From Apiotrichum sp. Y4204 (taxonomy: Eukaryota; Basidiomycota; Tremellomycetes; Trichosporonales; Trichosporonaceae): a DNA stretch of 64,000 nt. The number at the start of each line of letters is the position of its first letter. Position 1 is the stretch's first letter. Of the stretch, positions 23,219-34,897 are shown piece by piece. The stretch covers positions 248,001-312,000 of the forward strand of contig JAMYHL010000053.1 of the NCBI GenBank assembly GCA_025531455.1, read 5' to 3'. Both the position numbers and the translations under genes were made by a program. The notes below the pieces were generated by a model. It searched no databases, was not told the origin of the DNA, and saw only the letters and a program-made list of their open reading frames with translations.

Positions 23219-26200
23219 TCAAGTCGGGCCGGTGAACACGGCCGGCGGGGGGCGGGAGCGGTCGGGGGAGACACGCGCAAGGGGAATACCGTCGAATTTG
23301 AAGAAGTGACGCGGGCGACCGGGCTGGAGGTCAGAGGCGTTTTCCTCTCACTTGTCGAAAGATACTTACGCCGTCACTGCCTGAGGGCCGCTTGCGCTTC
23401 ATGGAGGGCGGCGGGGAAGGAGAGAGCGACGACTCGGAGGACTCTGACTCTGAGGGCGACGAAGTAAACTCGGCCGGTCCGGCAAACAGAACGTCCTCGT
23501 CGAGGCTCATGTGAGTGTCACTGTCGGGTTCATCTGAGCGAATAGACGGAGGAGATGCCTCGTCCGCAGAGGAGAGCGCAGCGCCGCTTCCGTCCGCGCT
23601 CTGCTTTCGGGAACTGCTGGCGCGGCGCTCAGCATTGGCGGCCGCCTCTTTCTCCTTCTCCTTCTCCTTTTCGAGCCGGGCGCGCTCCCTCTCCGCTCTC
23701 CGCCTCTCGCGGATCTGCTTGGGACCGGTGCCGCGCGGGCGTCCCGGACCGCGCTTGACGGGAGGAGCATCGGGATGCTCTTCTTGGGCGCGCCGTGTCG
23801 TGGAATACCGTGGGTTTGGGATGTACTTGAGAGGCTTTGAGAGGCGACGCAGGCCATCGTCCTCCGAGGACGAGGATCCCGCCAGGTCGATAATGAAGCG
23901 GTTGTCGCTAAATTTGTCGCCAGCTGGGCGTCGTGGCCGCAGGTCATCATCTGATGAGGTCTGAATCTCGTATGGAGAGTCCTTGGTACCGTTCTGGAGG
24001 AGACGAGCCCGGGCAGAGGAGGAAGTCTGGGGAGTGCGAGGTGGGCCACCACGGGGAGTTGCAAGAGATCGGGACGGAGCTCGGGCTGAAGCAGCTGGTG
24101 TAGCGCGGGTGGTAGCGCGAGGAGAGGTACTCGTGCGAGCCGAAGCAGACGATGTTGCTCTGAGACCGCCGCGGCGAGACGGCCCAGCAACGGCATTCTG
24201 TCCACGAGACGGTCCAGCAACAGCGTTCACGTGCTGTTCTCCCAGCGTCGACTCCATCATCATGTCCACCTCCTGGCCCTCATCCGCATTACCATTCTCC
24301 TCCTCGTTCTCCTCCACGCCACCGTGGACCTGCTGTCGTATGCGCAACCGGCGATTCTTCTCCCAATCACGCACATCCCTGAAACGCTCGCGGTCGAGCG
24401 CCTTTTGGGCCTCGCGTAAGATGTCGGCCTCGTTGTCATCCTGCGCCGTGAATCTTCGCCCACTTCGCGTTCCAGTGACGACCGTGTTGCGCTCCGCTAT
24501 GCGGCGTAACATCACGTCTTCGGGAATCTCCTCGTACTTGGCCCATAATCCGCTGCCCTTGATCTTGTTCTTGTTCCTCTTCTCCTTCTCCAGTTCGCGA
24601 AGACGTTTGGCCTCGGCTCGGTGCTCCGCCGCCAGTCTGGCCCGCTCCTCTTCCATGCACTGCTGCGCCCAGTCGGCCTCGCGCAGTTTTTGCACTTCCT
24701 CGTCTTCGGCCGCCCATTGGGCCTTGAGCTTCCACCAGGCACGGTCGAACTTGTTCGGGTTGCGCACATTGTCGGCAGTCGCGAGCACTGTGACGGTCGT
24801 TTCTGGCGCTGGTTCTGGCGGCGGATCAACCGATGGCAACACCGCCAGACTTATAATCTTGGGCGGGTAGTTTATCGGAACTAAGTTGATAGGCGGGAAA
24901 TCGGCGACTTGCTCCTTGTTGCGGGCCGGCCATGGGCGTCTAAAGATGAGGGCGTGGCGGATGCAGCTTACCGTGTTAGAGGACATTATCTTAGGGACAC
25001 TCACCGGCCACAATAGTCGTCCCATCCCTTCTCCCGAGGGATCGGGTTGTCGTCATCAATCAGCAAGTCGATGCAAGTGTAGCATCGTTTGGCATCCGGG
25101 TCATCTACCGGAGGACGCCGAGGTAGATAGTTGTCTGAGGGCGACCAGCCTTTCCATTTCTTGGAAAAGTCTAGCTTGCGGGTGTTGTTGCGGACTAGAC
25201 GGAATGGGCGATTGACAGCAGCGCTGTCGGCCATACTGTCATCGATGCTTTCGTCGTCCACAGATGATGGCGGCGTGGGTGGCTCTGTTGTGGAATCTCC
25301 GTCCGATGCATTGCTGTCACCATCCCAATCGGAACCAGGAACTGCGTCAGTCGGCCTGGAGGAAGACTCTTCCTGGAGGCTGGGAGCCGCAGCACGCATC
25401 GAAAGCGCGGTGGGATGCTTCTCGTAATACCCTTTACCGTTTGTCTCGCACGTGAGGCACATGCTGGGGGTTAGAAAAATTATCGTGGCCAGAAATGAGC
25501 TACTGAAAAGGTCTACTCACCATCCACGGTTGTTCTTCCTGACTAGAAGAGGTTAGCAAAAACGTTGCGGAATGTAAATACCTACAATAGTGGGGTGCAC
25601 TGTTTGTTAGCCACAATCACAGGAAAATAAACGCGATACCCACTAGATCGTAGTCAACTCCTCGCCGATCATAATCCGGCGTCGCGTGCGATACGAGACG
25701 CGGTTCTTTTGCAGCGACATCAACTCGACGTTGGGCTCGCAGTCGTGCTAGAGGTGTCAGAAATGGTCAAAATTACCAAACCACCACTCCACGTACGTTG
25801 ATGAAGCGTGCGGGACCGAGGAACAGCTGCGTCTTTGCGTAACGCGTGGAACTGATGATACTGAAATCGCGCCTTCCTTTGATGGCACAGCGGCGCACGC
25901 GCGCCGGTCCGTCCTCAGGTTTGTCACGATCGCTGCCGGACGTGTCGTCGGAATCCTCCTCGTCGCTGTTGGACCATTCGTCCGGCAAGTCGGCACATTG
26001 CCCTTGTATCTCGTAAAGAATCTCGCCCTGGGGAATGACCGATGTCGCGAACACGCCAAGTTCATGGTAACCCTCCGCCTTTTCATAGCGATCGGTGCGC
26101 CAAATCTCCACGCGTGAGGTCGGCCGGTACACCTCGAGATACATCCCAATGTGGCTGCGCATTAGCTGCCGTATGGATGGGTAATAACAGGAAGGAAGAC

Positions 26201-26783
26201 CAAGTCCCGTCAGTTCACCCACCTGGTTGCCTCGTAGCGATGCTTCTTGTCCGGCTTGGATTCAATGTGTTCTCGGAGCGCGGGCACTTTCCTGTGTGGG
26301 TCAGCATGCATGACGTTCATACAGCGTGCAGAGCACACCGCGATCATGCGTACTCTACAATTTCGCGGACAGCGTCGTTGATTTTCCCGCCGTTGATGAC
26401 CTGAAAGGGAACGGTTAGTGTCTAAGGCTGCAGGACAAGTGCGGGATAAGGGAAGATGAACGGGGAGGTGAACATGGGAGGGCCTCGTCTCTACTCACTC
26501 GTCTGATCGACTTCAAGACCTCTGCGGGCTTGATCGAAGGGCGCTCGAACGCGGCCTGCTGATGACGCACCCCGAGGCGGCCGAGTGGCAGACCATCACA
26601 GGCGATCTGGTCCATGAGGATCGACGAGCACATGTCATCATTGCGCTCGAGGTGCTCGGCGGGGAGCAGCTTGCGCGGCTGGGCCTGCTCGTCGGCGGGG
26701 GTGCGGTCGGCGGCATCGTCTGGTGGGGCAGTGGGCTCTGCTGGTGTTGTGGTGGTGGTGGTGGTCGCGGTGGTGTTTGGCAT
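23219..26783 (-). CDS. SET9: Histone H4K20 methyltransferase Set9 (Suv4-20 type SET domain)
   Basis: Nuclear SET-domain lysine methyltransferase of the KMT5/Suv4-20 family, which methylates histone H4 Lys20. Ten exons (minus): 26499-26783, 26354-26400, 26223-26291, 25797-26154, 25644-25747, 25586-25599, 25521-25542, 25005-25463, 23370-24939, 23219-23323; all phases close, giving 1010 aa. SET motifs: HELGVFATSVIPQGE (about 164-178), the family's FLGPARFINHDCEPN (N253, C256), GEELTTIY, then the post-SET cysteines in GCMCLTCETNGKGYY. Two tiny exons (14 and 22 nt) encode the segment between the SET core and the post-SET cysteines. The rest is a long charged, disordered tail with a coiled-coil stretch, an AT-hook-like KRGPGRPRG and Ser/Asp clusters. 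The start is an ATG before a Thr/Pro-rich leader. Confidence 0.9.
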
Positions 26784-27580
26784 TACGGCGCGAGTGGGTC
26801 AAGTGCCTGGCGGGTGGAGGCAGCGCCGCAAGCCGGGGAACGAATGGGAGCGGGGGAATGCCGGGCAGTGCGGGCGATGTGGACGATAGAGTAGATGGCG
26901 ACGAGTGCGCGGGGATGGATAGAGTCGTGGATGGATGTTGTTGAGAAAGGATGATTTGAAGTGGTGAAGAGAATGTGGATGCGGATGCGGATGCGGATGG
27001 AGGATGTTTGTATTCACCGTGGTCAGTCAAAAGGAGAGAAAGGCAGGGAGGAGGGAGAGAGAGAGGAGAGAGGGGAAAAGGGGGGAAAAGGAGAGGGATC
27101 GGGGGGGAGGAAGACACACACATAGGACAGCTAACGGGGGAGGGAAGGCAGAAGAAAGGCAGAGGACCAGAGGGCCAGACACCCCCGCGACCCAGAAAAT
27201 CAGACCCAGGAGCCCAGGACAAAGGGCGCAAAAAGGGAAAACCCACGAAAACCCACTCACCCAGGCACCAAAAATGTGCCACACTCCAGAACATAATTCT
27301 AATCAGCTACTAATCGAAAAGTGCGGGAATCAATTAGGATGCGCAATGGCTGGACACAAGTGTTCATTAGGGTCATTTGAAACTGAAAAGAGCCGTACGC
27401 ATTTTCCGCTTTCGAGCTTTCGAGATCTGTTTGTCCGTCATGCACCCACACTTGCTGCAATTGCTAGCTTGTTACAACCTCCACCTTTTTCTTTGTGTCA
27501 GTCATTTCACGTTCTCGTCGTTCCTCAATCTTGGTCTCCCCTCCGTCTTCACATATCACACACTCCCAAACCCATTCACA
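26784..27580. promoter_or_regulatory. Divergent promoter region SET9 / small membrane protein
   Basis: About 800 bp between divergent starts. It holds a GGATGC hexamer repeat (26975-27000), then a strongly purine-rich block on the plus strand (27015-27240), then a C/T-rich leader up to 27580. Confidence 0.5.
26975..27000. repeat. GGATGC hexamer repeat
   Basis: Four near-perfect copies of GGATGC just upstream of the purine-rich block in the divergent promoter. Confidence 0.8.
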
Positions 27581-28025
27581 ATGCGCCTCCTCACGGCAAA
27601 CAAAATCCTCCTCGCATCCTGCGCAGTCGCCGTACCCCGTAAGTGCGAGCAGGCCGCAAGGAGTGTGGCATCCGAAGCGCGCTCACGTACTGACCGCATC
27701 TCACCAAACTCACTCCACTTGCGTACAATATTATTATCTCTCCGCTCCCGGTGTCGCGCCGCGAAACCAGTGTCGGTCTACGGCGGCATGGCCCTCAAGG
27801 AGCGCTACCTCGAGCGCGAGTTTGCGCGTGTACCGGAAGACAGTGCGCTTGTCGGTGAGCGCGCCATCCGCGCGCGCATCGTCCAGTGAGAGAATAACGT
27901 GGAGAATGTACTCACGCAGACTCGAGCACGAGCGCAAGGAGCTGCTCAGCGAGCGCGCCAACATTGACACAAAACTCCAAGAGGTCCGCCAGCGCCAGCA
28001 GGCAGCACAGTCCCCAAGTGCATGA
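27581..28025 (+). CDS. Small single-pass membrane / coiled-coil protein, function unknown
   Basis: Exons 27581-27638, 27771-27885 and 27920-28025 give 92 aa in phase. The N-terminus has a short basic start (MRLLTANK) and one hydrophobic helix (ILLASCAVAVPLSVYGGM). A mostly helical, charged coiled coil follows (LEHERKELLSERANIDTKLQ and EVRQRQQ). The shape is that of small mitochondrial inner-membrane assembly proteins, but I cannot name the family. The donor at 27886 is preferred over one at 27855 because only the former keeps the coiled-coil frame. Confidence 0.7.
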
Positions 28026-28459
28026 TATCACGACTCGTTACTGTCCGGCATTCTTCTGTCCGTCGCCCCCCTCTGCCGCTCCTGCATTTTATACCCCGCA
28101 TTGCATGTATCACAGCCCGGATAATTGAAAATTCATACTGCGCTGAATGGCCTGACTGCATTAACCTGGTGTGGTGTGTGTGGCATTGTGACATTGCTTA
28201 TGCAGAGAAGCACTAATCTATCTTATGTACAAGGTTGTGTGTGGGTTGGAGGGGATTGTTGGGGAGGGGTGACGGAAATGAGGAACAACTACCTAAATTT
28301 CTAATCGTGATTCTGCATCTGCAGGCATATCTAAAACTTGCCGGCCTCGATATCATACGTCGCCTCGCCGAATAATTTACACATCGGAACTTGTCGAAGA
28401 CACTTCAAACATACAGTACCCGCCAGATCTTCGCTCACTCCCACCTAAATGCGGGCTGT
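28026..28459. other. Convergent 3' intergenic region
   Basis: AT-richer sequence between two convergent genes. No gene seen. Confidence 0.6.
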
Positions 28460-29424
28460 TCAGAAGTCCGTGGGGCTGCAGAGCGGGTCCGCGAGGTCGA
28501 CGCACTCGTAGCGCTTGGGGTTCATGTATGCGTAGAGCGTGCGGAGTTCTTGGAGCGTCAGCAAAACAGAGAACAAACCACAAAATAAAAGGACAGGTAA
28601 AGGCAACTCCAAAAACCTTGATACTCACCATGCTCCTCATCATCACTCTCACTCTCCGCCTCCATTACCATCTCCGAATCGCTGACCGCATCGTCGATAT
28701 TCTCCACGGGCACACCAGCAGACGCGAGGCGCGCGCCGATATCCAGCGGCGGTGGGCAGCATTTGCCGCTCGCGGGCGAGGCAAAAGTCGGCGTAAAGGC
28801 CGGGGTGGCCAAAGGCGTTTGAATAACACTGGAAGCGGCGGGCGTCTCGGGGGTCTGCGAGACCGACATGTTCACAAGCGAGGGCACGAGCGTCTCGGCG
28901 TAAAGCGGGGTGTGGCCCGGAGTGGCGAAGACCGATCCGACGGGGTAAACGGGTGCGGGGTCGGAAGCGCGCGAGTTTAATTTTAAGAGCGCGGGTGCGA
29001 TCGTCAACGGCTCGGGCTCGCGGGGCGCGGCGACGACGATGATGCGCTGGCCTTTGGGACCGGGAGGCGGGGACTCGGAGCGGTAGCGGGGGGCGGTGTT
29101 GAGCCACGCGCGGAGTGGGGATGGGGGGATATCTTTGTGGTCAAAGTGCGGGGCAACGGGGGACGGGTACGGGCTGTCGATGCGGTCGACCCAGGGCGTT
29201 TCGTACCCGACCCCTTGGGCGTCGTAGTTGAGCACGTGCCGGACCAACGCAGGATTCGCAGAGTAGGCTGTGTACGGGTGCGCATGTCCGGGCATGGGGG
29301 TGTCGCCGATGGATCCGAAGAGAACCGACGGCTTCCTGGCGGGGGGGTGTACCTTGATAAGACGGGTTGTCTCGCTGGTGTGGCGGCGCTTTAGGGCCGG
29401 AACGGGGCGCCTGCGTGGAGCCAT
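28460..29424 (-). CDS. Proline-rich protein of unknown function
   Basis: Exons 28629-29424 and 28460-28548 give 294 aa. Nothing is recognised by family. The N-terminus is basic (MAPRRRPVPALKRRHTSE). The middle is rich in P, T and S with repeated TP motifs (TPETPAASS, TPLATPAFTPTF), candidate proline-directed kinase sites. An acidic patch (SDSEMVMEAESESDDEEH) precedes the short last exon, whose translation LRTLYAYMNPKRYECVDL looks folded and probably conserved. The intron (28549-28628) has a good branch site (GCTGACG) and ends AAG. A nuclear regulatory role would fit but is only inference. Confidence 0.65.
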
Positions 29425-30914
29425 TGTGGTGTTGATATGGAAACGGTGGTCTGGAATGGGGTTTGAGTGGACTGGTGGAAGCCAATTTCTGGTAAAGTCG
29501 AGCCTTGGACTGGGCAACCTGGCTTGGACTTGAACTCTGAAGTCTCTTGGACTCGGAGTAGAATCTAGCTTCCAGGCAAAGGGAGAAATGGAGGGATGAG
29601 AGGGATGGGATGGGGATGAGGATGGGGAGCCCGACCCGTCCAAGAAATACCATTTCGAGCAGTAAGTGGCGACTGGCAACTCGACCAGAAACTTGAGGTG
29701 CGACGACCGCCGGCGCGAGGCTGACGCGAAGCCGGCGCGAGTGCGATGCAAGGGTGATGTGAGATGTCTGCACACAATGGCCCGCGTCGCGAGGCCACAC
29801 ACTACTGGCAGCATGGCTACAAAATGTCAGTGCGAGTGACGTGAGTGCGAGTGCGTCGCGAGGTAAAGTGAGTGAGTTGAGTGTAGTCCGAAACATACAG
29901 TAAGCTAGATAATGCGGGATGTACATTCTCGACACAGTCAGCGCTGTGTCACCGAATGTGGGTGGAACATTGGGTGCGAGGGCTCGTGAACAATGTGTGA
30001 GCGTTGTTGTGTGTGGGGTAGGGTCCTTACGATGATCAGCGAAATGAGTGTTATAGACGCGAGAGTTACACACGACTGCCGCCTCGCACTCAGTTCGCTT
30101 CCTCACGCGCAATCACGATGCGACACATCCAGGCCATCGCGGAGAACCAGTGTCTAGAGTGTGTATTCATGGGCAGCGACACACATTCTTTTTTTATAGT
30201 TTAATACATTTTTATTATTGTTCTCGCGAGGTCATGTCTCACGCGCGCGATGTTTCCAAATCGCTCGCACAATCGTGTCAGCCATGAGCATGTGAGCCTG
30301 TGAGACATTGAATCATTGTATCAGCCCGATCAGTCGGATCAGTGGATTATCGGGATCAGCGCAAGGTCCGATTCGCGCCATTTGCCGATCCCCCGATTCC
30401 CGATCTGCACACCTCCACTTATTTCTCGCAGCTCGCCCTAACTCGCTCAATCTCGATCCATGCGATCGGGCGAGCTACTCGCGACTCACCTTTGTATCAG
30501 TCAGCAACAATCGTCATGCAGAAGCCGGATCAGAGGCGTAATATAGATCAGTCGCCACGCACGGCCCTCCCTGTCCCGCAATACCATGCGATGCATGTGC
30601 TGTTTAGCGTAATTTAGAAAAACTCTGAGCCCAAACTCTACAGTGATTGTGCAGACGCCCAGAAGAGACGCTGCGTGCAGCGCGTGCAGTGTGCGAGTGT
30701 ATGTGGTAGTAGTAGGTAGCGTTCGGCGTGTCGTGCGAAGGATCATGATGGGGAATGAAACGGGAACGGAGGAGGGGGGTTGCAGGATGCCAGTGGGGGC
30801 ACTGGGTGGTGTGGGCAGAGTTCAAGACAAGTCTGGCACCCTCAGCTCACGCCTGGTGGCCCGGGGGAGGGGTTGGCTGGAGGGGATGCGGGTGGGCGGC
30901 GTCCGCGCCTGTCG
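29425..30914. other. Intergenic region without supported gene
   Basis: 1.5 kb upstream of the unknown gene and downstream of PUB1. There is one AT-rich patch (about 30185-30222) and otherwise mixed sequence. No tRNA or coding signal seen. Confidence 0.5.
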
Positions 30915-32271
30915 TTAGTTTGTGACTTGCTGCGCAGACGAACCACTGTAGAAGCCGCCCCAACCGCCCTGCTGGTAGTAGGCCGCGGCATTCGGGTCCC
31001 ATGTGCCCGAGCCGTTCGTGTCAGGCGTCGCGGGCGATGCACCAGGCTGCCCCGGAATGCCGCCGTAGCCGGGGTAGTATGAATAGTTGGACGGGTACAT
31101 CTGGAATGAGCGTGGGTAGAACGGAGTGGTACACCCACCATGTAATTTCCAGGGGCGTCGGTCTGGCGGTCCTTGCCCCATGAGCACTTGATTGGGCGAC
31201 CGTGGATGAGGTGCTGCTGGTTCTGGAGGGACATGATGGCGAGCGCCGCGTTGGCGTGCGTGTCAAGCTTGACAAACGCAAAGCCACGATCAGCCTGCAT
31301 ACGGATCTCGACAATGTAGCCGTAGTTCTGGAACAACGGGATGAGGTCCGCCTGCGTCGTGTATGGAATCAGGTTGCCGACGTAGACTGTCGTGTTGTAC
31401 TCTGGCGTCTGGGCTGCAATCTGCTCAAACGTGAGCGGCGTGTTGCTCCCAAAGCCGCCAGCCGACCCCGGCATGCTGAGCGTCCGCGAGCCGCCAGTCT
31501 GCGTCTTCTGGTTTGCCCAGTTGACGCGAATGGCGCGCGAACCGAGCCACTCGCCGTTCATGGTTGCAATCGCGTGCTCGGCGTCGGCCTTGTCCCTATG
31601 GTGATCAGTACTGCACTGCGGACGGTCCCCGGCGAATTAGATCCTGCGCCTGGCCTTCCGTGACATCCAGGTCCGGGCAGCCACGGTGATGTCTTAATCG
31701 CACAGTTTTATCGCAGTCATCAACTCCCAAACACCACTCACCGGAACGAGAGGAAGCCGTAGCCCCTGCTCTTGCCCGAGTTCATGTCCCACATGACGCG
31801 GGCCTCGCTGACCGACGGAAAGCCGACAAAGGCCTTGCCCAGCACCTCGTCGTTGACCTCTGGGCTCAGGTCGCCAACAAAGACGTGGAAGTGGTGCTGC
31901 GTGTCCTCGCGGCTCGCCTGGCCCTGGTACGCCCAGTTGACACGGATCTCGGCGTCAAAGATCTTGCGGCCGTTCAGCGTCGTGAGCGCCTGCTCCGCGC
32001 TCCGCATGTCCGTGTACTCGACAAAGCCGTAGTTGAACCCGCCGTGCTGAAAGTTGCGGTCCTGGATAATCTTGGCCGAGACCACATTGCCCGCGACGGC
32101 AAAGATCTCGGCGAGCATCTGGTCCGTCACGCGCGCACTCAGGTTGCCAATGTAGAGATGCGGCTTCTTCGGCGCCTCGCTGGAGGCCGAGCCGGGCCGG
32201 GGGACGCCCCCGCTCGCGCTAGGCGGATGCTCGGGCGCCATACCGCCGGGACCAAAGTTGTTGAACGCCAT
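30915..32271 (-). CDS. PUB1: Triple-RRM mRNA-binding protein of the Pub1/TIA-1 family
   Basis: Poly(U)/AU-rich RNA-binding protein acting in mRNA stability and stress granules (family knowledge). Exons 31742-32271, 31139-31595 and 30915-31100 give 390 aa. RRM1 starts at HLYIGNLS (about residue 38) with RNP1 NYGFVEYTD. RRM2 starts at HVFVGDLSPEV with RNP1 SRGYGFLSF, which spans the first intron. RRM3 starts at TVYVGNLIPYTTQ with RNP1 DRGFAFVKLD and ends IKCSWGKD, the family's usual ending. The C-terminal tail is Gly/Tyr/Gln-rich (YPSNYSYYPGYGG), prion-like as in TIA-1. Confidence 0.93.
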
Positions 32272-33380
32272 GCTGTGGTGATAAATGTGGGGAGTGTGTG
32301 ATGGAGGTGCTGTGTGCTAAATACGACCAGAGGCCCGGAAGAGAACGGATCTAAGCTGGGAGGCTGAGTTTGGATGTGCTGCTCGGTATGCAGGAGGTTG
32401 TGTATGTGATGTGCTGGTGTGCCGAGTGAATACCGGAATCGTGCGATGTATGGGTGCGAGCTATGTTTATCCGTCTGTTTGCGGCTGTTAGTCTTGAGCT
32501 TTGTTGTGGAGTATCGTTGTGGTGATGGTGGTGGTGGTCTTGTCGGTGCGTGTGATATATTTTTTGGTGATTGATAGTCGACAATTAAGGAGTCGTGTTG
32601 GGGGATTGAGACCAGAGAGCCCGGAACGAGGAGCGAGAGCGCGGAAAGAGAAGAAAAACCCAACGATACCGAGAGAGAGAGAGATGAAGGAAAAGAAGAG
32701 AGGAAGGGTGTCAAGGAATGGAGTGTGTGTGAAGAAGAAGCATCTCAAAGTCAATCCGAGACCATGTCGTCAAGTGGCAGCCAACAATCAATCGCACACA
32801 CACCACAGAGGTTATTCCTGGCTGGGAGAATTCTTCCATCACTACTGTTGCTGGAGAGAGAGAGAGGAGACGCGTCCCCGCCCCATGGCGCGTACTGCGT
32901 ACTGGGCTCAGGCCACGGGGGCAGACTTATCACAAACTCACCCCACTTGCAGGTGCCTGGCTCCACCATGACGTACGGCAATGTAAACGACGTGTCATTA
33001 TCATCATTTTAGGCGCACCATACAAAATGGCATGCTGGCGGTGGCGTTGTGGCGGACGCGTGCTGGCTGCTGACTGGCGCCACTGGCGCCGCTGAACGAA
33101 ATCGAGCACTCTGACAAGCCACTACTACTGATGATGATGAGCTCGTCGTCTTGCCCGTCCCATCAACAATCGTCACACACATGCTTCCATCAGATTGATC
33201 CTCTCATTCTGATCACACTCTGACTCTGTCCCACAGTGGTACTAATACACAGGGATACATCACGGAAACTACTAATACTCAATCATATGTTGCCTGTATT
33301 GTCGTATCTGCCAGCACCAGCCGTGGCAGTCTTATGATCTTGTATCTAGACCTCGATCTCGGAAAATTTATGTCCGGCGC
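32272..33380. other. Intergenic: PUB1 promoter and FHB1 3' side
   Basis: The 500 bp next to PUB1 carries G/T- and G/A-rich tracts (plus strand) expected of a minus-strand pyrimidine-rich leader. The rest holds no recognised feature. Confidence 0.5.
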
Positions 33381-34897
33381 TTAGATTTCACCGGCGTGGA
33401 ACGCCTCCATGGTGATGCGCTTCTTGTCGACGCCGAGGGCCTCGAGGTCGCGCGACACGTCCTTCATGAACAGGTCGGGGCCGCAGACGTAGTAGAGGGT
33501 CGTGGGGTCGTCGAGGGCGAGGAGGCTCTTGTCGACCTGGGGAACACTGACCATGCCAGAGTACACGGTTTTGCCGTCGGTACCGGCCGGCTCGTCCGAG
33601 TAGTAGGTGGCGGTGCGGACCTTGCCATTGGAGCGGGCGGCAATGTCGGCGACGTGGTTCTTGAAGACGTGCTCGGCCTCGCCGACGGTACTGTAGATCC
33701 ACGAGATGGCGGGGCCGGCGGAGGGGTCCTTGGCGCAGAGGGTGTTGAGTATGGAGAGGTTGGGGGTGATGCCGACGCCGGCGGAGAAGAGGACAATGTT
33801 CTCAGGCACCGGGTCGGGGAGGACGAACGAGCCCATGGGGAACGCGGCCTGGACGGTCGAGCCGACGGGCAGCGAGTGCAGGCGCGACGAGACAATACCC
33901 GCGGGACCCTCGGCGTTGGCGTCCTCGCGCTTCACGGTAATGCGGTAGTGGTCGGGGCTCATGGCGTCCGAGAGCGAGTAGTGGCGGTTCTGGTAGCGGC
34001 CGAGCTCGTCGACCCACACGCGCACAGTGATAAACTGGCCGGCCTTGTACGGCTTGAGCGGGAGCATCGAGGCGTCGGTCGGCACGAGGGCGAGCGACGC
34101 GATCGTGCCGCTCTCATCGACGTGCTCGGTGATCTTAAAGTCCTTCCATCCCTTCCACGCGCCCTTGGCGTACATGTCCGCCTCGACGTCGATGAAGATC
34201 TTGGCCAGTTGCCAGTACGCCTATGACGTCAGTTTGAGTTTCCGTGATTTTTCCGACATGGGCCGAGAGGAGAACCCGGGTAGGATAGCGTCTGCCATCG
34301 CTCCTCGGCGTCCCCTCAGTCTCCGCTCGCTACTTACATGGTACCACGCGGTCTGGAGCTCGGGGGTGAATGCGTCGCCGAGGACGTGCGAGATGGCAGG
34401 CATGAGGTTCTCGGCCACGACCTTGTAGTGCGGCGCCTGGACGCCGAGGGCGGCGTGCTTCTCGGCAATACGGATGACCGTGGGGAGGAGCGGGCTCAGG
34501 TCGTTGATGTTGGCGGCGTACGCGTAGATTGACTGCGCGAGCGCGACGGGCTGGACGCCGGTAGTCTGGGCAGTGTACGAGAAGATGTTCTGCAGCTCCT
34601 TGTTGTCCTTGAGCATGGTCTGGGAGAGTCAGTGCTGTTCGGCTACGCCCACTTCCGGACCTACCTCGTACATGCGCTTGGTGATCGCGACGCCGTGCTC
34701 GGCGAGGACGGGGGCCGTGGCGAGGACACCGGCGCGGTGTGCGTCCGTGAGGGGCACGACATCGGCGGGGATGGACGGGGCGGCAGCGGCCGAGGCCATC
34801 ATCCTGTTGTCAGCTGTGGAAATGGCGACAGGACGTACCGGGACTGGGAGCGGAGGCCGCGCGCAACGGGGCGCAGGAGGGAGGCGCGGAGGAACAT
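33381..34897 (-). CDS. FHB1: Flavohaemoglobin (nitric oxide dioxygenase)
   Basis: Converts NO and O2 to nitrate using NAD(P)H; protects against nitrosative stress. Exons 34839-34897, 34665-34803, 34338-34619 and 33381-34220 give 439 aa. Globin domain: likely B10 Tyr65 (KRMYETML), proximal His121 (IAEKHAALGV). FAD domain: R-x-Y-S as RHYSLSD (R239-S242), with KAGQFITVRV before it. NAD domain: LFSAGVGITPNLSIL and YYVCGPDLFM. Exon 1 adds MFLRASLLRPVARGLRSQSR, basic and free of acidic residues, like a mitochondrial presequence; two Met codons (MMASAAAA) follow the first intron, where a shorter cytosolic protein could start. The family without presequence is about 400 aa. Confidence 0.95.

Noticed and set aside
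33396..34226. 276-codon plus-strand frame opposite FHB1
   Set aside because: Antisense shadow of a strongly conserved enzyme exon.
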